31,429 nucleotides of DNA. It comes from Sphaeroforma arctica JP610 (taxonomy: Eukaryota; Opisthokonta; Ichthyosporea; Ichthyophonida). This document shows, one piece after another, positions 12,349 through 20,909 of this stretch. The notes below the pieces were generated by a model. The model was not told the DNA's origin. It saw only the letters and a program-made list of their open reading frames with translations, and searched no databases. The stretch is from positions 2,662-34,090 of the forward strand of contig NW_014040511.1 of assembly GCF_001186125.1 (NCBI RefSeq). The letters run 5' to 3'. A program made the position numbers and the translations under genes. Each line of letters starts with the position of its first letter. The stretch's first letter is position 1.

Positions 12349-13271
12349 ATGGCTCGTCGCCAAGCTCCCAACACCAGTGTGCGGGCAAGACTCGCCACAG
12401 TTTTAGAAGCAAACGCCGACATTGCGAACAATGCACATTGTCGCTTAGAGGGGAGTGAGGTCGCGATATCAGTAACACGCGAGCAAGCCATGAACATGAG
12501 AAGTCGACAAACAAATACAGAAATGGTTGAAAGACTTGGGTGATTAAGAAACATACTACGCCAACGACGGTTAATCTTCCACTACTGGCAGTTCCGACAT
12601 TCGACAGCGAGGGCAACGTAAAGAACGTGCACGTATGCCTGGATATGCGGGCGGTCAACGAAATGATCCCAGGAGACCAGTTCTTGATACGGAGGGTGAA
12701 TAATGTCATTTTTCGGTTGAAGAGCAGGAAGCAATATACCACACTCGATATATCAGCAGCATATCATAGACTACCGATACATCCCGATTCTAGAAATGAT
12801 CAGCTTCACACATGACAGATATCAGTACTCATGCCACACTCGATATATCAGCAGCATATCATAGACTACCGATACATCGTGGTTCTAGAAATCTGTTCAG
12901 CTTCACACATGACAGATACCAGTACTCGTTCACATCAGCACCATTCGGTTTACACGTATTGACGCAGCAAATCCAGCGAACGCTCAGTACAATGCTCGAT
13001 GGACTGCCAGTCCATCACTACATTGGCGACATTGATGATCAAGAGACTGACATACCACAGTTTCAAACTGAATCCGGCAAAGTGTCACTTCGCAATTGCA
13101 GAGGTTATGATACTGGGCAAGAAAGTCTCAGCGAAAGGAATTGATGTTGACTTTGAGAAGCAGGCTAAACTACTGGACTGGCCAACACCTCAGCGGTACA
13201 AAGACATTGCCTCCGCGTTGGGTCTGGCTAACTTCTTGCACGATTATTTGCCAACTTTGCACATGTGGTAG
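12349..13271 (+). pseudogene. Reverse transcriptase domain of element D
   Basis: Recognisable RT blocks occur in order: a VCLDMRAVNEMIP block, LDISAAYHRLPIH, SAPFGL, and a YIGDIDD stretch where the catalytic aspartates are expected. They are followed by a thumb-like segment ending in a KDIASALGLANFL stretch, which corresponds to the 'fLG..nYyr.fip' region of gypsy RTs. The blocks and spacing match Ty3/gypsy rather than copia or LINE RT. The region is broken. Confidence 0.85.
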
Positions 13272-13356
13272 CGCCACCACGAGAACTCTGTAAATTAAAC
13301 CTAATGAACTGATAGGAGATAGGTAAGAACAACGCCATTCGGATGCATGGCAAGCA

Positions 13357-13884
13357 ATGAAGGACGCGATAGTTAACGCGGTCGCACTACACTTCCCGAT
13401 GGATGACGTCCCACTCAACCTCGAGGCAGACGCTAGTGACTACGAACTGGGGGGAGCGCTGTTTCAGTGGGTGGAAAGCAAAAAGCATTACCTCATATTC
13501 TTCAGCAAGACCCTCAATCAGGCTCAACAGAACTACACAACACCAATGAAGGAACTCTTAGCGGTAGTCTACGAGTTGACACACTTCCGAGACTACCTCG
13601 ACGGCCAACGTTTCACGGTGTTTACGGATCATAAGGCATTAGTGTATACGAATAACCAACTGAATCTTAACCGAATGTTGCAGAGTTGGCATCATATCAT
13701 AGCGCCTTTCAACTTTACAATTTCAAATATACCTGGGGAGAAGAACGTACAGCCGGATATGCTCAGTAGGACACATGAAGGGACTGTGGGGAAAGACGTA
13801 CCAAAAATTCTGTACGCAGACTGCTGGCAATTATTTCCAGCTATTTCGAACAGGCACAACGTATATTTGGCCACAACAATATAG
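13357..13884 (+). pseudogene. RNase H domain of element D
   Basis: This 175-codon frame has the standard Ty3/gypsy RNase H signature: LEADASDYELGGALFQ (first catalytic Asp), SKTLNQAQQNY, the MKELLAVVYELTHFRDYL helix with the catalytic Glu, FTVFTDHKALVY (third catalytic Asp), and the closing PGEKNVQPDMLSR, the 'N..ADalSR' motif. It degrades the RNA strand during reverse transcription. It is the best-preserved stretch of element D. Confidence 0.9.
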
Positions 13885-14114
13885 ATGTGTTCGCAGCACC
13901 TCATAACGCTCAGCTTTCTAGATGTTGGACTAAGAACGACCGCGACGGTGCGTTTGATCATGATTGGGCGTTGGTACAGTGGGCTTTTATCGGCAGTAAA
14001 GGATTATCGGTTTTTCAGGCGAATGTTAATGCAGGCAATAAATTCGTTTTCTTGGCTGTGCCTACGAGCCATGGCGTTACAGCATTTTTGACGCGATGGG
14101 GTGAGAAGTTTTAG
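13885..14114 (+). pseudogene. Domain after RNase H, 'DxFA..xNxQLxR' type
   Basis: Two overlapping frames are open here. The one at 13887-14114 carries DVFAAPHNAQLSRCW, followed by DGAFDHDW. A 'DLFA..xN.QL.RF...P.A...DAF..DW' pattern is known directly downstream of RNase H in DIRS-type elements and in some gypsy-like elements, where an integrase does not always follow. Its role is not established. A possible second, weaker instance lies near 22960-23100. Confidence 0.5.
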
Positions 14115-14176
14115 TATGTGGGCAAGTCCATTGGTCTCAAAGTGGCGTCGTTTGTTTTTCAGCAACTTATGGACGA

Positions 14177-14526
14177 GATATATTCTAGGGACCAGAATAT
14201 CAGCAATAACAAAAAGTCAATATGAAACCCAAAACCACAGGATTATCAGATACTGAATTTGGGGGGGGGGAGGGGTTAAGGATACAATATTTCTGATAAT
14301 AGTGATCAGAAAATATAGCGAGATTACCGGTAGATGGTACCGGGACCCCTGTGTGTGAGAGAAACACTCAGATAGAATTTGAGTCTAGTGTAGAAACACG
14401 AAACACAAGCAAGGACACAATGCCAGTCCTTCAGCCGAAAACTTTACCTAGCTGAGAGATTCGCACGTGAGAAGAGGTCTATTGTTTCCTATGGTCGTAT
14501 CTTTTCAATTTCTCTCAAACTTGTCA
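14177..14526 (+). mobile_element. LTR-like block, family L1, copy 2
   Basis: This aligns by eye with the block at 21874-22210 in the same orientation: TCTAGGGACCAGA near its start, AAACCCAAAACC, a CGAGATTACCGG stretch, GTGAGAGAAACACT, CCTAGCTGAGAG and GAAGAGGTCTATTG. It contains a 10-G run at 14261-14270. It abuts the end of the gypsy fossil on the left and a partial inverted copy on the right. Confidence 0.6.
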
Positions 14527-14551
14527 TTTTGGCACTATCCTTACCATGTTA

Positions 14552-14702
14552 AGTCGTATAGACTACCGGTTCTACCGCTAATCTTTCTGATGACTCTGAT
14601 ATCAGAAATATTTGAATTCTAATTCCAAAACCGAGTATTTGATGATTCTGTGCCTTTGGGTTCTGGATTGGCTTTGGATAATCTGGTCCCTAGATGCTAC
14701 TT
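14552..14702 (-). mobile_element. Partial LTR-like block, family L1, copy 3
   Basis: The - strand reading starts GTAGCATCTAGGGACCAG and covers about the first half of the family, including the TTTCTGAT/ATCAGAAA hairpin region. It lies 25 bp from copy 2 in the opposite orientation, so 14177-14330 and 14552-14702 form an inverted repeat. Confidence 0.65.
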
Positions 14703-14820
14703 AAATTAGAGAAAGGAATTGAAAATAGCATCTAGAAAATTTGATTGGGTAATTAGAAAACGTACCCGTAAATTCATATGTACATTTACTGACTTTCCCA
14801 TGTAGGCCATGTACATTTAT
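14701..14820 (+). repeat. Left arm of a 120-bp inverted repeat
   Basis: The reverse complement of this segment closely matches 16912-17031; landmarks are AAACGTACCCGTAAATT and TTTCCCATGTAGGCCATGTA. Identity by eye is high over the whole arm. The outer end abuts the partial LTR copy 3. Together the arms bracket 2.3 kb. Confidence 0.85.
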
Positions 14821-15500
14821 AGTATTCCCTTACAATAAATATCACAACTGGTTACAACTATAATGAGACTGCAGTTGCAATAGAAATATGTTTTTCGAAA
14901 TCTAGGCACCACACTATGGTGATGTGTACTCGATGGGAAATACATCCGAACACATGTGTAAACATAATGGATACCACCGAAATGTTTACAAACACAGGTG
15001 TAAATATATAGGTCAAGAATATAACTCAAGAATACAATACAGGTGAATGCAAACAAGCACATACACAAACTTAGATGAGGTCTGTACACGAATCTCAAAT
15101 CCAGAGACTCATATGCCGCGTATACCTTATGCACGCATTCACATCTTAGATGGCAAGACTTGTGCACATTGAACTTATGTGAAACAAACACACACGCTAC
15201 TCAAATCCAGAGAATGAAAAACATGACAGACAATACAAGGGCACGACACCAATGTAGACATATATGAACGTCGGGACATACCGGAAGCATAGATATATTT
15301 TTGAATGGGAAAACACAAGGCAGAAATATTCTAATATTTTGAATATTGCACAAGCAAGTCACCGTATACACGTTAGAGATACACATATAAACACATTTTG
15401 AAGAGTATACATCGAGTCACATAGAGAACAGCTCTCATTCGAACCACGAATAGATGAACCACAAATGTATAACTAGACATGGACTAACACGGACTATATA
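14821..15500. other. No recognisable gene, interior of the inverted-arm structure
   Basis: AT- and CA-rich sequence with short repeats such as CAAATCCAGAGA at two places (about 15093 and 15200). The - strand frame 14817-15191 is Cys/Tyr/His-rich low-complexity translation and shows no motif. I assign no gene. Confidence 0.5.
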
Positions 15501-15639
15501 TACAAACACAATTTGTGATTACAAGGAATCACAAAATACGGGTAAGACACGATAACGTAAATTTTGTGTCTCAAAGTACATACCACAAGCAAACGACACT
15601 GTATCAAAGTGAGACAGACACGTATATAAAGAACAACAC

Positions 15640-16440
15640 CGACACATGTGCATCTGCTACTGCTATTAACAGGCGAGCATGTCCAAACAGACCTACTGAA
15701 GAAGGTACAACTACATCAGTTGTGTGGTGTAGTATCGGACAGCCCCCAACTTCGCTCCGAAACAGAATTGCAGATTACAACCTCACCCTCCTTGGTATCA
15801 CGTTCAAAATATCTCAGACCGACTCAGTCCATATTATCACTACAAGTGTTGGCCAGCTTTATTCCACGCAATGGCACACAGGTCTTAGTTCTCACCTAAT
15901 GGTAGAGGTATTCTGGATCCATCGCCGTGAACTAACGCACAGTATATCTTCCATCGTTGCATCCCTTGACCCGAGCTTGTCGCGGCAGTTAGACAATCTC
16001 AACTTTCCTTTAATCTCCCAAAACCTCTCCAACGATTATGAATACATATAGACATATAAAACTTTTCCAAATTGAAATAAATTATAGTATCCCTTTAAAC
16101 TTAGAGAGGTCAATTGTCAACACGAGCAAGACAAACTCGTACTACCAAAGACAAACGACGCACTCTACAACCTACAAAGTACGCATTATTTTTTCCAAAC
16201 TGGTCTTGACAAGAGGATTTCACTATTTTTGTGTACATGAAAATAGCCAACACTTCTTCACCTTCTCATGGAGAGGGGCACAATACTCATTTAAGTCAGC
16301 ACCTTTTGGACTACACTCGCCAACAGCACAACTTGAAGGAGTGAAGACAAACCTACTCATTGACATTAAAGGTAAAGGTGTACAAGTATATGTTGATGAC
16401 ATAGCCATCACAAGTCTCACATACGAGGAATTCAGTTAGA
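15640..16440 (+). mobile_element. Gypsy-type remnant with RT motifs (element E)
   Basis: At 16230-16440 the + strand reads through RT signatures: FSWRGAQYSFKSAPFGLHS, then VQVYVDDIAITSLTYEEF. The 'sAPFGL' and 'VYVDDI' blocks are Ty3/gypsy RT motifs B and C, the latter holding the catalytic Asp pair. Upstream, about 15640-16050, weaker segments (SIVASLDPSLSRQL and neighbours) could be the connector that precedes RT in such elements. It is a short, broken fragment, different in sequence from element D. Confidence 0.65.
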
Positions 16441-16760
16441 CAGTAAGAGAAGCCATTGTAACACTTAACTCTGCCAAATTCAGGCTGAACCACAACAAAA
16501 GTTCTTTTGTAGTGAAGACAGTTTAAGTTGAAATCGTCTGCCAATGAGTGTAGTCCAAATGGTACTGACCGCACAATTTCAACTAAAATTGGTTTTACTG
16601 CGAACGCACATTTGTCGTGGTTCAGCCTGAAGTTGGCAGAGTTAGGTGTTGTAATGACTTCTCTTACTGTCATTGTGTTCCTCTTCTGTGAGACTTACGA
16701 TGGCTGTGTCATCTTTATATACTTGTACATCTCTAATGCCAATGAGTAGGTTTGACTTTA
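16345..16760. repeat. Inverted duplication of an RT segment
   Basis: The + strand RT segment at about 16345-16530 is repeated in reverse orientation at about 16570-16760. The - strand reading contains NSANFRLNHDKCAFAV and VPFGLHSLADDFN, the same RT blocks as the + strand arm. The arms are about 190 bp with a spacer of about 40 bp, so the single strand could fold back on itself. Confidence 0.8.
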
Positions 16761-16911
16761 CTGAAGGTTAGATATGTTATTTTTAGATATTATCAGAGTC
16801 TCAGTGATAAAAGTCGTAATAGATACAGTAAAACTTGAAGAAGAAAAATGATTTGGGGTTTGTAATGTCTGACTCGGACAATATATACATATTTGGTTTA
16901 GGAGGAAATGA

Positions 16912-17031
16912 TCTAAATGTACATGGCCTACATGGGAAAGTCACTAAATGGTACATACAAATTTACGGGTACGTTTTCTATTTACCCAATAAAATTCTAT
17001 AAATGCGAGTTTCAATTCTTTTCTCAAATTT
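16912..17031 (-). repeat. Right arm of the 120-bp inverted repeat
   Basis: This is the inverted partner of 14701-14820, with landmarks TACATGGCCTACATGGGAAA and AATTTACGGGTACGTTTTCT. Distance between the outer ends is about 2331 bp. No target-site duplication could be fixed from the flanks. Confidence 0.85.
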
Positions 17032-17637
17032 ATTTATTGAAAATTTGATTTAGTCCAAGTGGCAAGACAATAGTAGCGAAATATAAAATATATATAAAAG
17101 CTTATTTAAATTCCACACTAAGAAATATATCTTTGACTGCGGCAGATTCCTTTTAGGTGACAAGATGACATATTTTAAGGTTTTAGGGTTTTTTGCACAG
17201 GATATCCTGTGCATCAGAGAAGGATTTTGGGTGAGAATCTGACTGCATGAACACGGCTTCCGAAAAAAAGTCTTTATATGTGAGTTACATCGCTACTTGC
17301 TTAAAGCTTCAAGCACAGACATTGGATGAGGGCTGTGGATGGAAAGGCAGTTACTGCATTAAGGCTATATGTCTATGTGATTGGTGCATATAAAATAATA
17401 CATCACATGTCTTTCTGGTTGTGTGATTAAAAATTGAGCATTCATCATGAAAAGACAGGATGAAGTAGTGTGATTCCGATGAATTTGCTATGGAACTTAT
17501 AGCAAAACATCAGAATGTGATGGAAGGTAGTTCAGGTGATAAGTTCAGTCGGAAACGACATAAAAATGTCTACACAAAATGAGAGACTACAGGTCTCGGG
17601 CCAGATTTTACAGCAAGAAACCCTCTTTGATAAATGG
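17032..17637. other. No recognisable gene
   Basis: AT-rich sequence with no convincing frame. It holds the palindrome listed separately. Nothing else is supported. Confidence 0.5.
17195..17212. repeat. Perfect 18-bp palindrome
   Basis: GCACAGGATATCCTGTGC is a perfect palindrome with no central spacer. It could be a binding site for a dimeric protein, or chance. It follows TTTAGGGTTTTTT and lies 440 bp before the 32-bp tandem repeat. Confidence 0.8.
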
Positions 17638-17797
17638 AAGTCATCAGAGTTAGCACACTCCCCAGAGCTAAGTCATCAGAGTTAGCACACTCCCCAGAGC
17701 TAAGTCATCAGAGTTAGCACACTCCCCAGAGCTAAGTCATCAGAGTTAGCTCTCTCCCCAGAGCTAAGTCATCAGAGTTAGCTCACTCCCGAGAGCT
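17638..17797 (+). repeat. 32-bp tandem repeat, 5 copies
   Basis: Five head-to-tail 32-bp units start at 17638, 17670, 17702, 17734 and 17766. The first three are identical; units 4 and 5 carry a few changes. The core is TCATCAGAGTTAGC followed by CCCCAGAGCTAA. In unit 5 the change creates a 7-bp inverted repeat TTAGCTC/GAGCTAA. To about 17877, shorter diverged relatives follow (CTTCCGAGAGCAGAATAAG, ATTCCCGAGAGTGGATTAAG), showing a gradient from young to old units. There are no unique spacers. Confidence 0.95.
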
Positions 17798-17877
17798 AAT
17801 CAAGTTGATTAAATAATACTTAAGCAACTTCCGAGAGCAGAATAAGTTTTTCAACCGATTCCCGAGAGTGGATTAAG

Positions 17878-18374
17878 TATGCCAACGGCAACATTCTAAA
17901 AATAGCTGTGGTTCTATGTGAGTCACAGCCTATGCGGAAAGGCATCATGTGATCAGCATGAGATTTAGTTGCAGATAAGTTGAAATAGAATAGCATCGAA
18001 GTGTTAAAGTGTTCTGCATAAGGTTTCTCATACTGACCTTATGAGTTTTTACCCTGGCCAGCCCAAGCGGCTGAACACTAGCACAAACACCTTAGGTATA
18101 AAACCAAAGGTGAGGTCAGAAATAAATACATACATTTGCACTTTATTTGAAGTCTACCATATTGCACTCTAACACAAAAGTTCAGTCAGAGCGAGTCAAG
18201 GACTTGAATAGTGAACTTTGCAATAAACAAGGGGTTTGCTACTGTAAAAGTGATTTCCTCTCGAAAACTCAAGTGCACTAATTATTCCTAAATAAGCGCT
18301 CTACAATTTTTTATTTATTTATCAAATGTAAGTCGCAAAAGCACGAACTTCCACCCTTGAAATTGTCAGTAAGT
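17878..18374 (+). promoter_or_regulatory. Promoter-like stretch with TATA and AATAAA
   Basis: TATAAAA lies at 18097-18103 in GGTATAAAACC, and AATAAA occurs at 18121-18126 and again near 18221. A TATA box followed closely by polyadenylation-type signals is the layout of an LTR U3/R region. With the 32-bp repeats upstream this may be a solo LTR with repeated U3 elements. No terminal repeats or target-site duplication could be fixed, so this is inference. Confidence 0.35.
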
Positions 18375-18681
18375 TTATAGGTCACTGCTATGGAGACAAA
18401 GAGGAGAGACCTGTATTACTGTGCTAGATATATATAGCGCTGCGCTAAATATAACATTCTGGACAGAGTTGTAGTAAATAAGTGTTTTGTGCAAGATGGG
18501 CTGTGTGAGGTCTAGGTGTAAGTATGTAAGACCTAGACTATATAGTTTACCTCTTTCAGTGATATGTTCAATACCACCATCAGTTAGTTGTAGTGGAAAA
18601 GTTCCCGTTTCAAAGTTCGTGAGTAAATGACATATTTTGGTGTGCATGTAGTTAACTGTCGCACTTCCATATATAAAAAAT
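18375..18681 (-). mobile_element. Protease-like fossil segment (element F, part)
   Basis: The - strand frame contains a SATVNYMHTKICHLLTNFE segment, then FPLQLTDGGIEHIT and a hydrophobic tail. This resembles the start of a copia-type protease ('DSGAt.HMt...L.nf....v.LaDG'). It is colinear with the knuckle and gag segments at 19135-19930 on the same strand, separated from them by an LTR-like block. It is broken. Confidence 0.55.
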
Positions 18682-19001
18682 CGGAGAGTATGGAGAGTAG
18701 CTGATGGGCACACGATAAAGGATACAATAGACCTCTTCTCAAGTACGATTCTCTCAGTTAGGAAAAGTCCCTAGTCTGAGAGAACTGAACTGATTCTTTA
18801 TTTGTGTCTTCATTAGACTCATGAGTTACTTGTTTCTCTCACACGCGGAGTCTCGGTATAGCCAATCGATTCTAACGCTAATATTTCTGATGACTCCAAT
18901 ATCAGAAATATTCCAATCCTAATTCTAAAACTCAATATTTGATGATCATGGGTTTTGGATTTTGGATTGGCTTTTTGATAATCTGGTCCCTAGATGCTAC
19001 A
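18682..19001 (-). mobile_element. LTR-like block, family L1, copy 4 (320 bp)
   Basis: The - strand reading starts TGTAGCATCTAGGGACCAG and runs to the ACTCTCCG end that corresponds to ACTCTACA in other copies. It includes CAAATAAAG (a polyadenylation-type signal) followed by a hairpin, CTCAGACTAGG...CCTAACTGAG. It separates the zinc knuckles from the protease-like motif of element F. Flanks show no target-site duplication. Confidence 0.7.
18880..18912. repeat. 12-bp perfect inverted repeat inside the LTR-like block
   Basis: AATATTTCTGAT (18880-18891) and ATCAGAAATATT (18901-18912) are perfect inverted repeats with a 9-base loop. Related, partly decayed versions appear at the same relative position in the other four copies, so this hairpin is a feature of the family. 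Confidence 0.85.
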
Positions 19002-19134
19002 GAGTGAGTATATGTCTAAGTTAGACTGTGGTGATTTTACTGTGCGAACGGTACTACGTACGATTTGTTGTAGCAGTTGGTTGGGTGGGTGGAACCGGAG
19101 GGTATGTAAATTTGTTTTTATTCACATGTTAGCT

Positions 19135-19930
19135 ACATTCATCAGCCACATGACCTGGGCGTGAGCATATGACACAGGTACCAGAAGACATGGCTTGAGT
19201 ACATGCACGAGCGTTGTGACCTTCCTGACCGCAGCGGCCACAACCTTTAGGAAAGAGTGAGAAAGTGTGTGTTGTGATTTAACATACATATTTCCGTGTT
19301 CGTGTTAGACGATTTTGATTGTTACGTTGAGAATTGAGATCACTTATCGTCTGGACAAGGACAGCAATAGTAGGACTATGTGTAGATGAAGTGACGGCAT
19401 TAGCTGTTGACATTTGCTGGGTCGTTTTGGTATGCCATGTTTCCAGGTAAGTACAAAGATCACCAATATTAACCGGTGAGCGGTCACGAATTTGCATCTG
19501 GTAGATGTTTAGGAGTTGATTACGATCAGCTTAGCCGAGTTCACCGATAAATATTTTTTTGGACACTAGTGTTCAAGATGGTACCATGAACGGTGGCAGC
19601 AGCAACCGCAGTTTCACATGTCAAAGACCATTCGCGAATTTCTGAAGGACCATTTGCGAACATCTGAAGGACCATTCACGAAGAGATGTGGTGGGTCCTC
19701 GGTGCATAGTAGTCAGGTTGGCAGCATCAACTATCTCGTAGATGAGATTAGATTGATGTTTTAATTTAGATTTTAGAGAAGCAAATAGAATCCACAAATG
19801 TTCATTCCTGATTGTCTTGGCGAGAGCTAGGCGAAGAGCAGGATCTATTGACAAGATGAGAATTGTTTTTGCTTTCTGATATTTACCATTAGCTCGTGTC
19901 TGCGTAATGAAAGTTCCAATGACAATCATG
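19135..19930 (-). mobile_element. Gag fossil with two zinc knuckles (element F, part)
   Basis: On the - strand, 19242-19135 encodes two textbook CCHC knuckles, CGRCGQEGHNARAC and CVICSRPGHVADEC, the nucleic-acid-binding part of Gag. Upstream on the same strand lie Gag-like frames at 19497-19279 and 19929-19621; the latter (AKTIRNEHLWILFASLKSKL...) resembles the UBN2-type capsid region of copia Gag. The fossil is cut at the assembly gap. Broken in a few places. Confidence 0.7.
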
Positions 19931-19947
19931 TAGTGTTGAAAATCAGT

Positions 19948-20909
19948 NNNNNNNNNNNNNNNNNNNNNNNNNNNNNNNNNNNNNNNNNNNNNNNNNNNNN
20001 NNNNNNNNNNNNNNNNNNNNNNNNNNNNNNNNNNNNNNNNNNNNNNNNNNNNNNNNNNNNNNNNNNNNNNNNNNNNNNNNNNNNNNNNNNNNNNNNNNNN
20101 NNNNNNNNNNNNNNNNNNNNNNNNNNNNNNNNNNNNNNNNNNNNNNNNNNNNNNNNNNNNNNNNNNNNNNNNNNNNNNNNNNNNNNNNNNNNNNNNNNNN
20201 NNNNNNNNNNNNNNNNNNNNNNNNNNNNNNNNNNNNNNNNNNNNNNNNNNNNNNNNNNNNNNNNNNNNNNNNNNNNNNNNNNNNNNNNNNNNNNNNNNNN
20301 NNNNNNNNNNNNNNNNNNNNNNNNNNNNNNNNNNNNNNNNNNNNNNNNNNNNNNNNNNNNNNNNNNNNNNNNNNNNNNNNNNNNNNNNNNNNNNNNNNNN
20401 NNNNNNNNNNNNNNNNNNNNNNNNNNNNNNNNNNNNNNNNNNNNNNNNNNNNNNNNNNNNNNNNNNNNNNNNNNNNNNNNNNNNNNNNNNNNNNNNNNNN
20501 NNNNNNNNNNNNNNNNNNNNNNNNNNNNNNNNNNNNNNNNNNNNNNNNNNNNNNNNNNNNNNNNNNNNNNNNNNNNNNNNNNNNNNNNNNNNNNNNNNNN
20601 NNNNNNNNNNNNNNNNNNNNNNNNNNNNNNNNNNNNNNNNNNNNNNNNNNNNNNNNNNNNNNNNNNNNNNNNNNNNNNNNNNNNNNNNNNNNNNNNNNNN
20701 NNNNNNNNNNNNNNNNNNNNNNNNNNNNNNNNNNNNNNNNNNNNNNNNNNNNNNNNNNNNNNNNNNNNNNNNNNNNNNNNNNNNNNNNNNNNNNNNNNNN
20801 NNNNNNNNNNNNNNNNNNNNNNNNNNNNNNNNNNNNNNNNNNNNNNNNNNNNNNNNNNNNNNNNNNNNNNNNNNNNNNNNNNNNNNNNNNNNNNNNNNNN
20901 NNNNNNNNN
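19948..20909. other. Assembly gap, 962 N
   Basis: A run of unknown bases. Translations spanning it are meaningless. It falls exactly between two head-to-head gag fossils, which suggests that repeat structure stopped the assembly. Confidence 1.

Larger units (their letters stand above)
8311..14114 (+). mobile_element. Ty3/gypsy-type LTR retrotransposon fossil (element D)
   Basis: This is the longest LTR-element remnant in the window, about 5.8 kb on the + strand. It has the order gag-like frames (8311-11706), aspartic protease (12008-12214), RT (12349-13271), RNase H (13357-13884) and a further domain to 14114. Protease before RT and RNase H, a DTGA protease motif and the RNase H signature all point to Ty3/gypsy. 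An integrase was not seen; the 3' side passes into LTR-like blocks of another family from 14177. It is broken in many places (on the order of ten or more) and no paired LTRs of its own are recognised, so its age cannot be estimated from LTR divergence. Confidence 0.8.

Noticed and set aside
14817-15191. 124-codon - strand frame as a transposase of the inverted-arm structure
   Set aside because: Low-complexity Cys/Tyr/His translation with no catalytic acidic residues in a recognisable pattern.
17638-17797. CRISPR-like array
   Set aside because: The 32-bp units are directly head to tail with no unique spacers, and the window is eukaryotic.
18682-19001. Spliced intron between Gag and protease instead of an LTR-like block
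   Set aside because: A GT...CAG pair can be drawn in copies 4 and 5, but the donor does not match consensus, and copies 1-3 occur in other contexts with the same TGTAG...CTACA-type ends.
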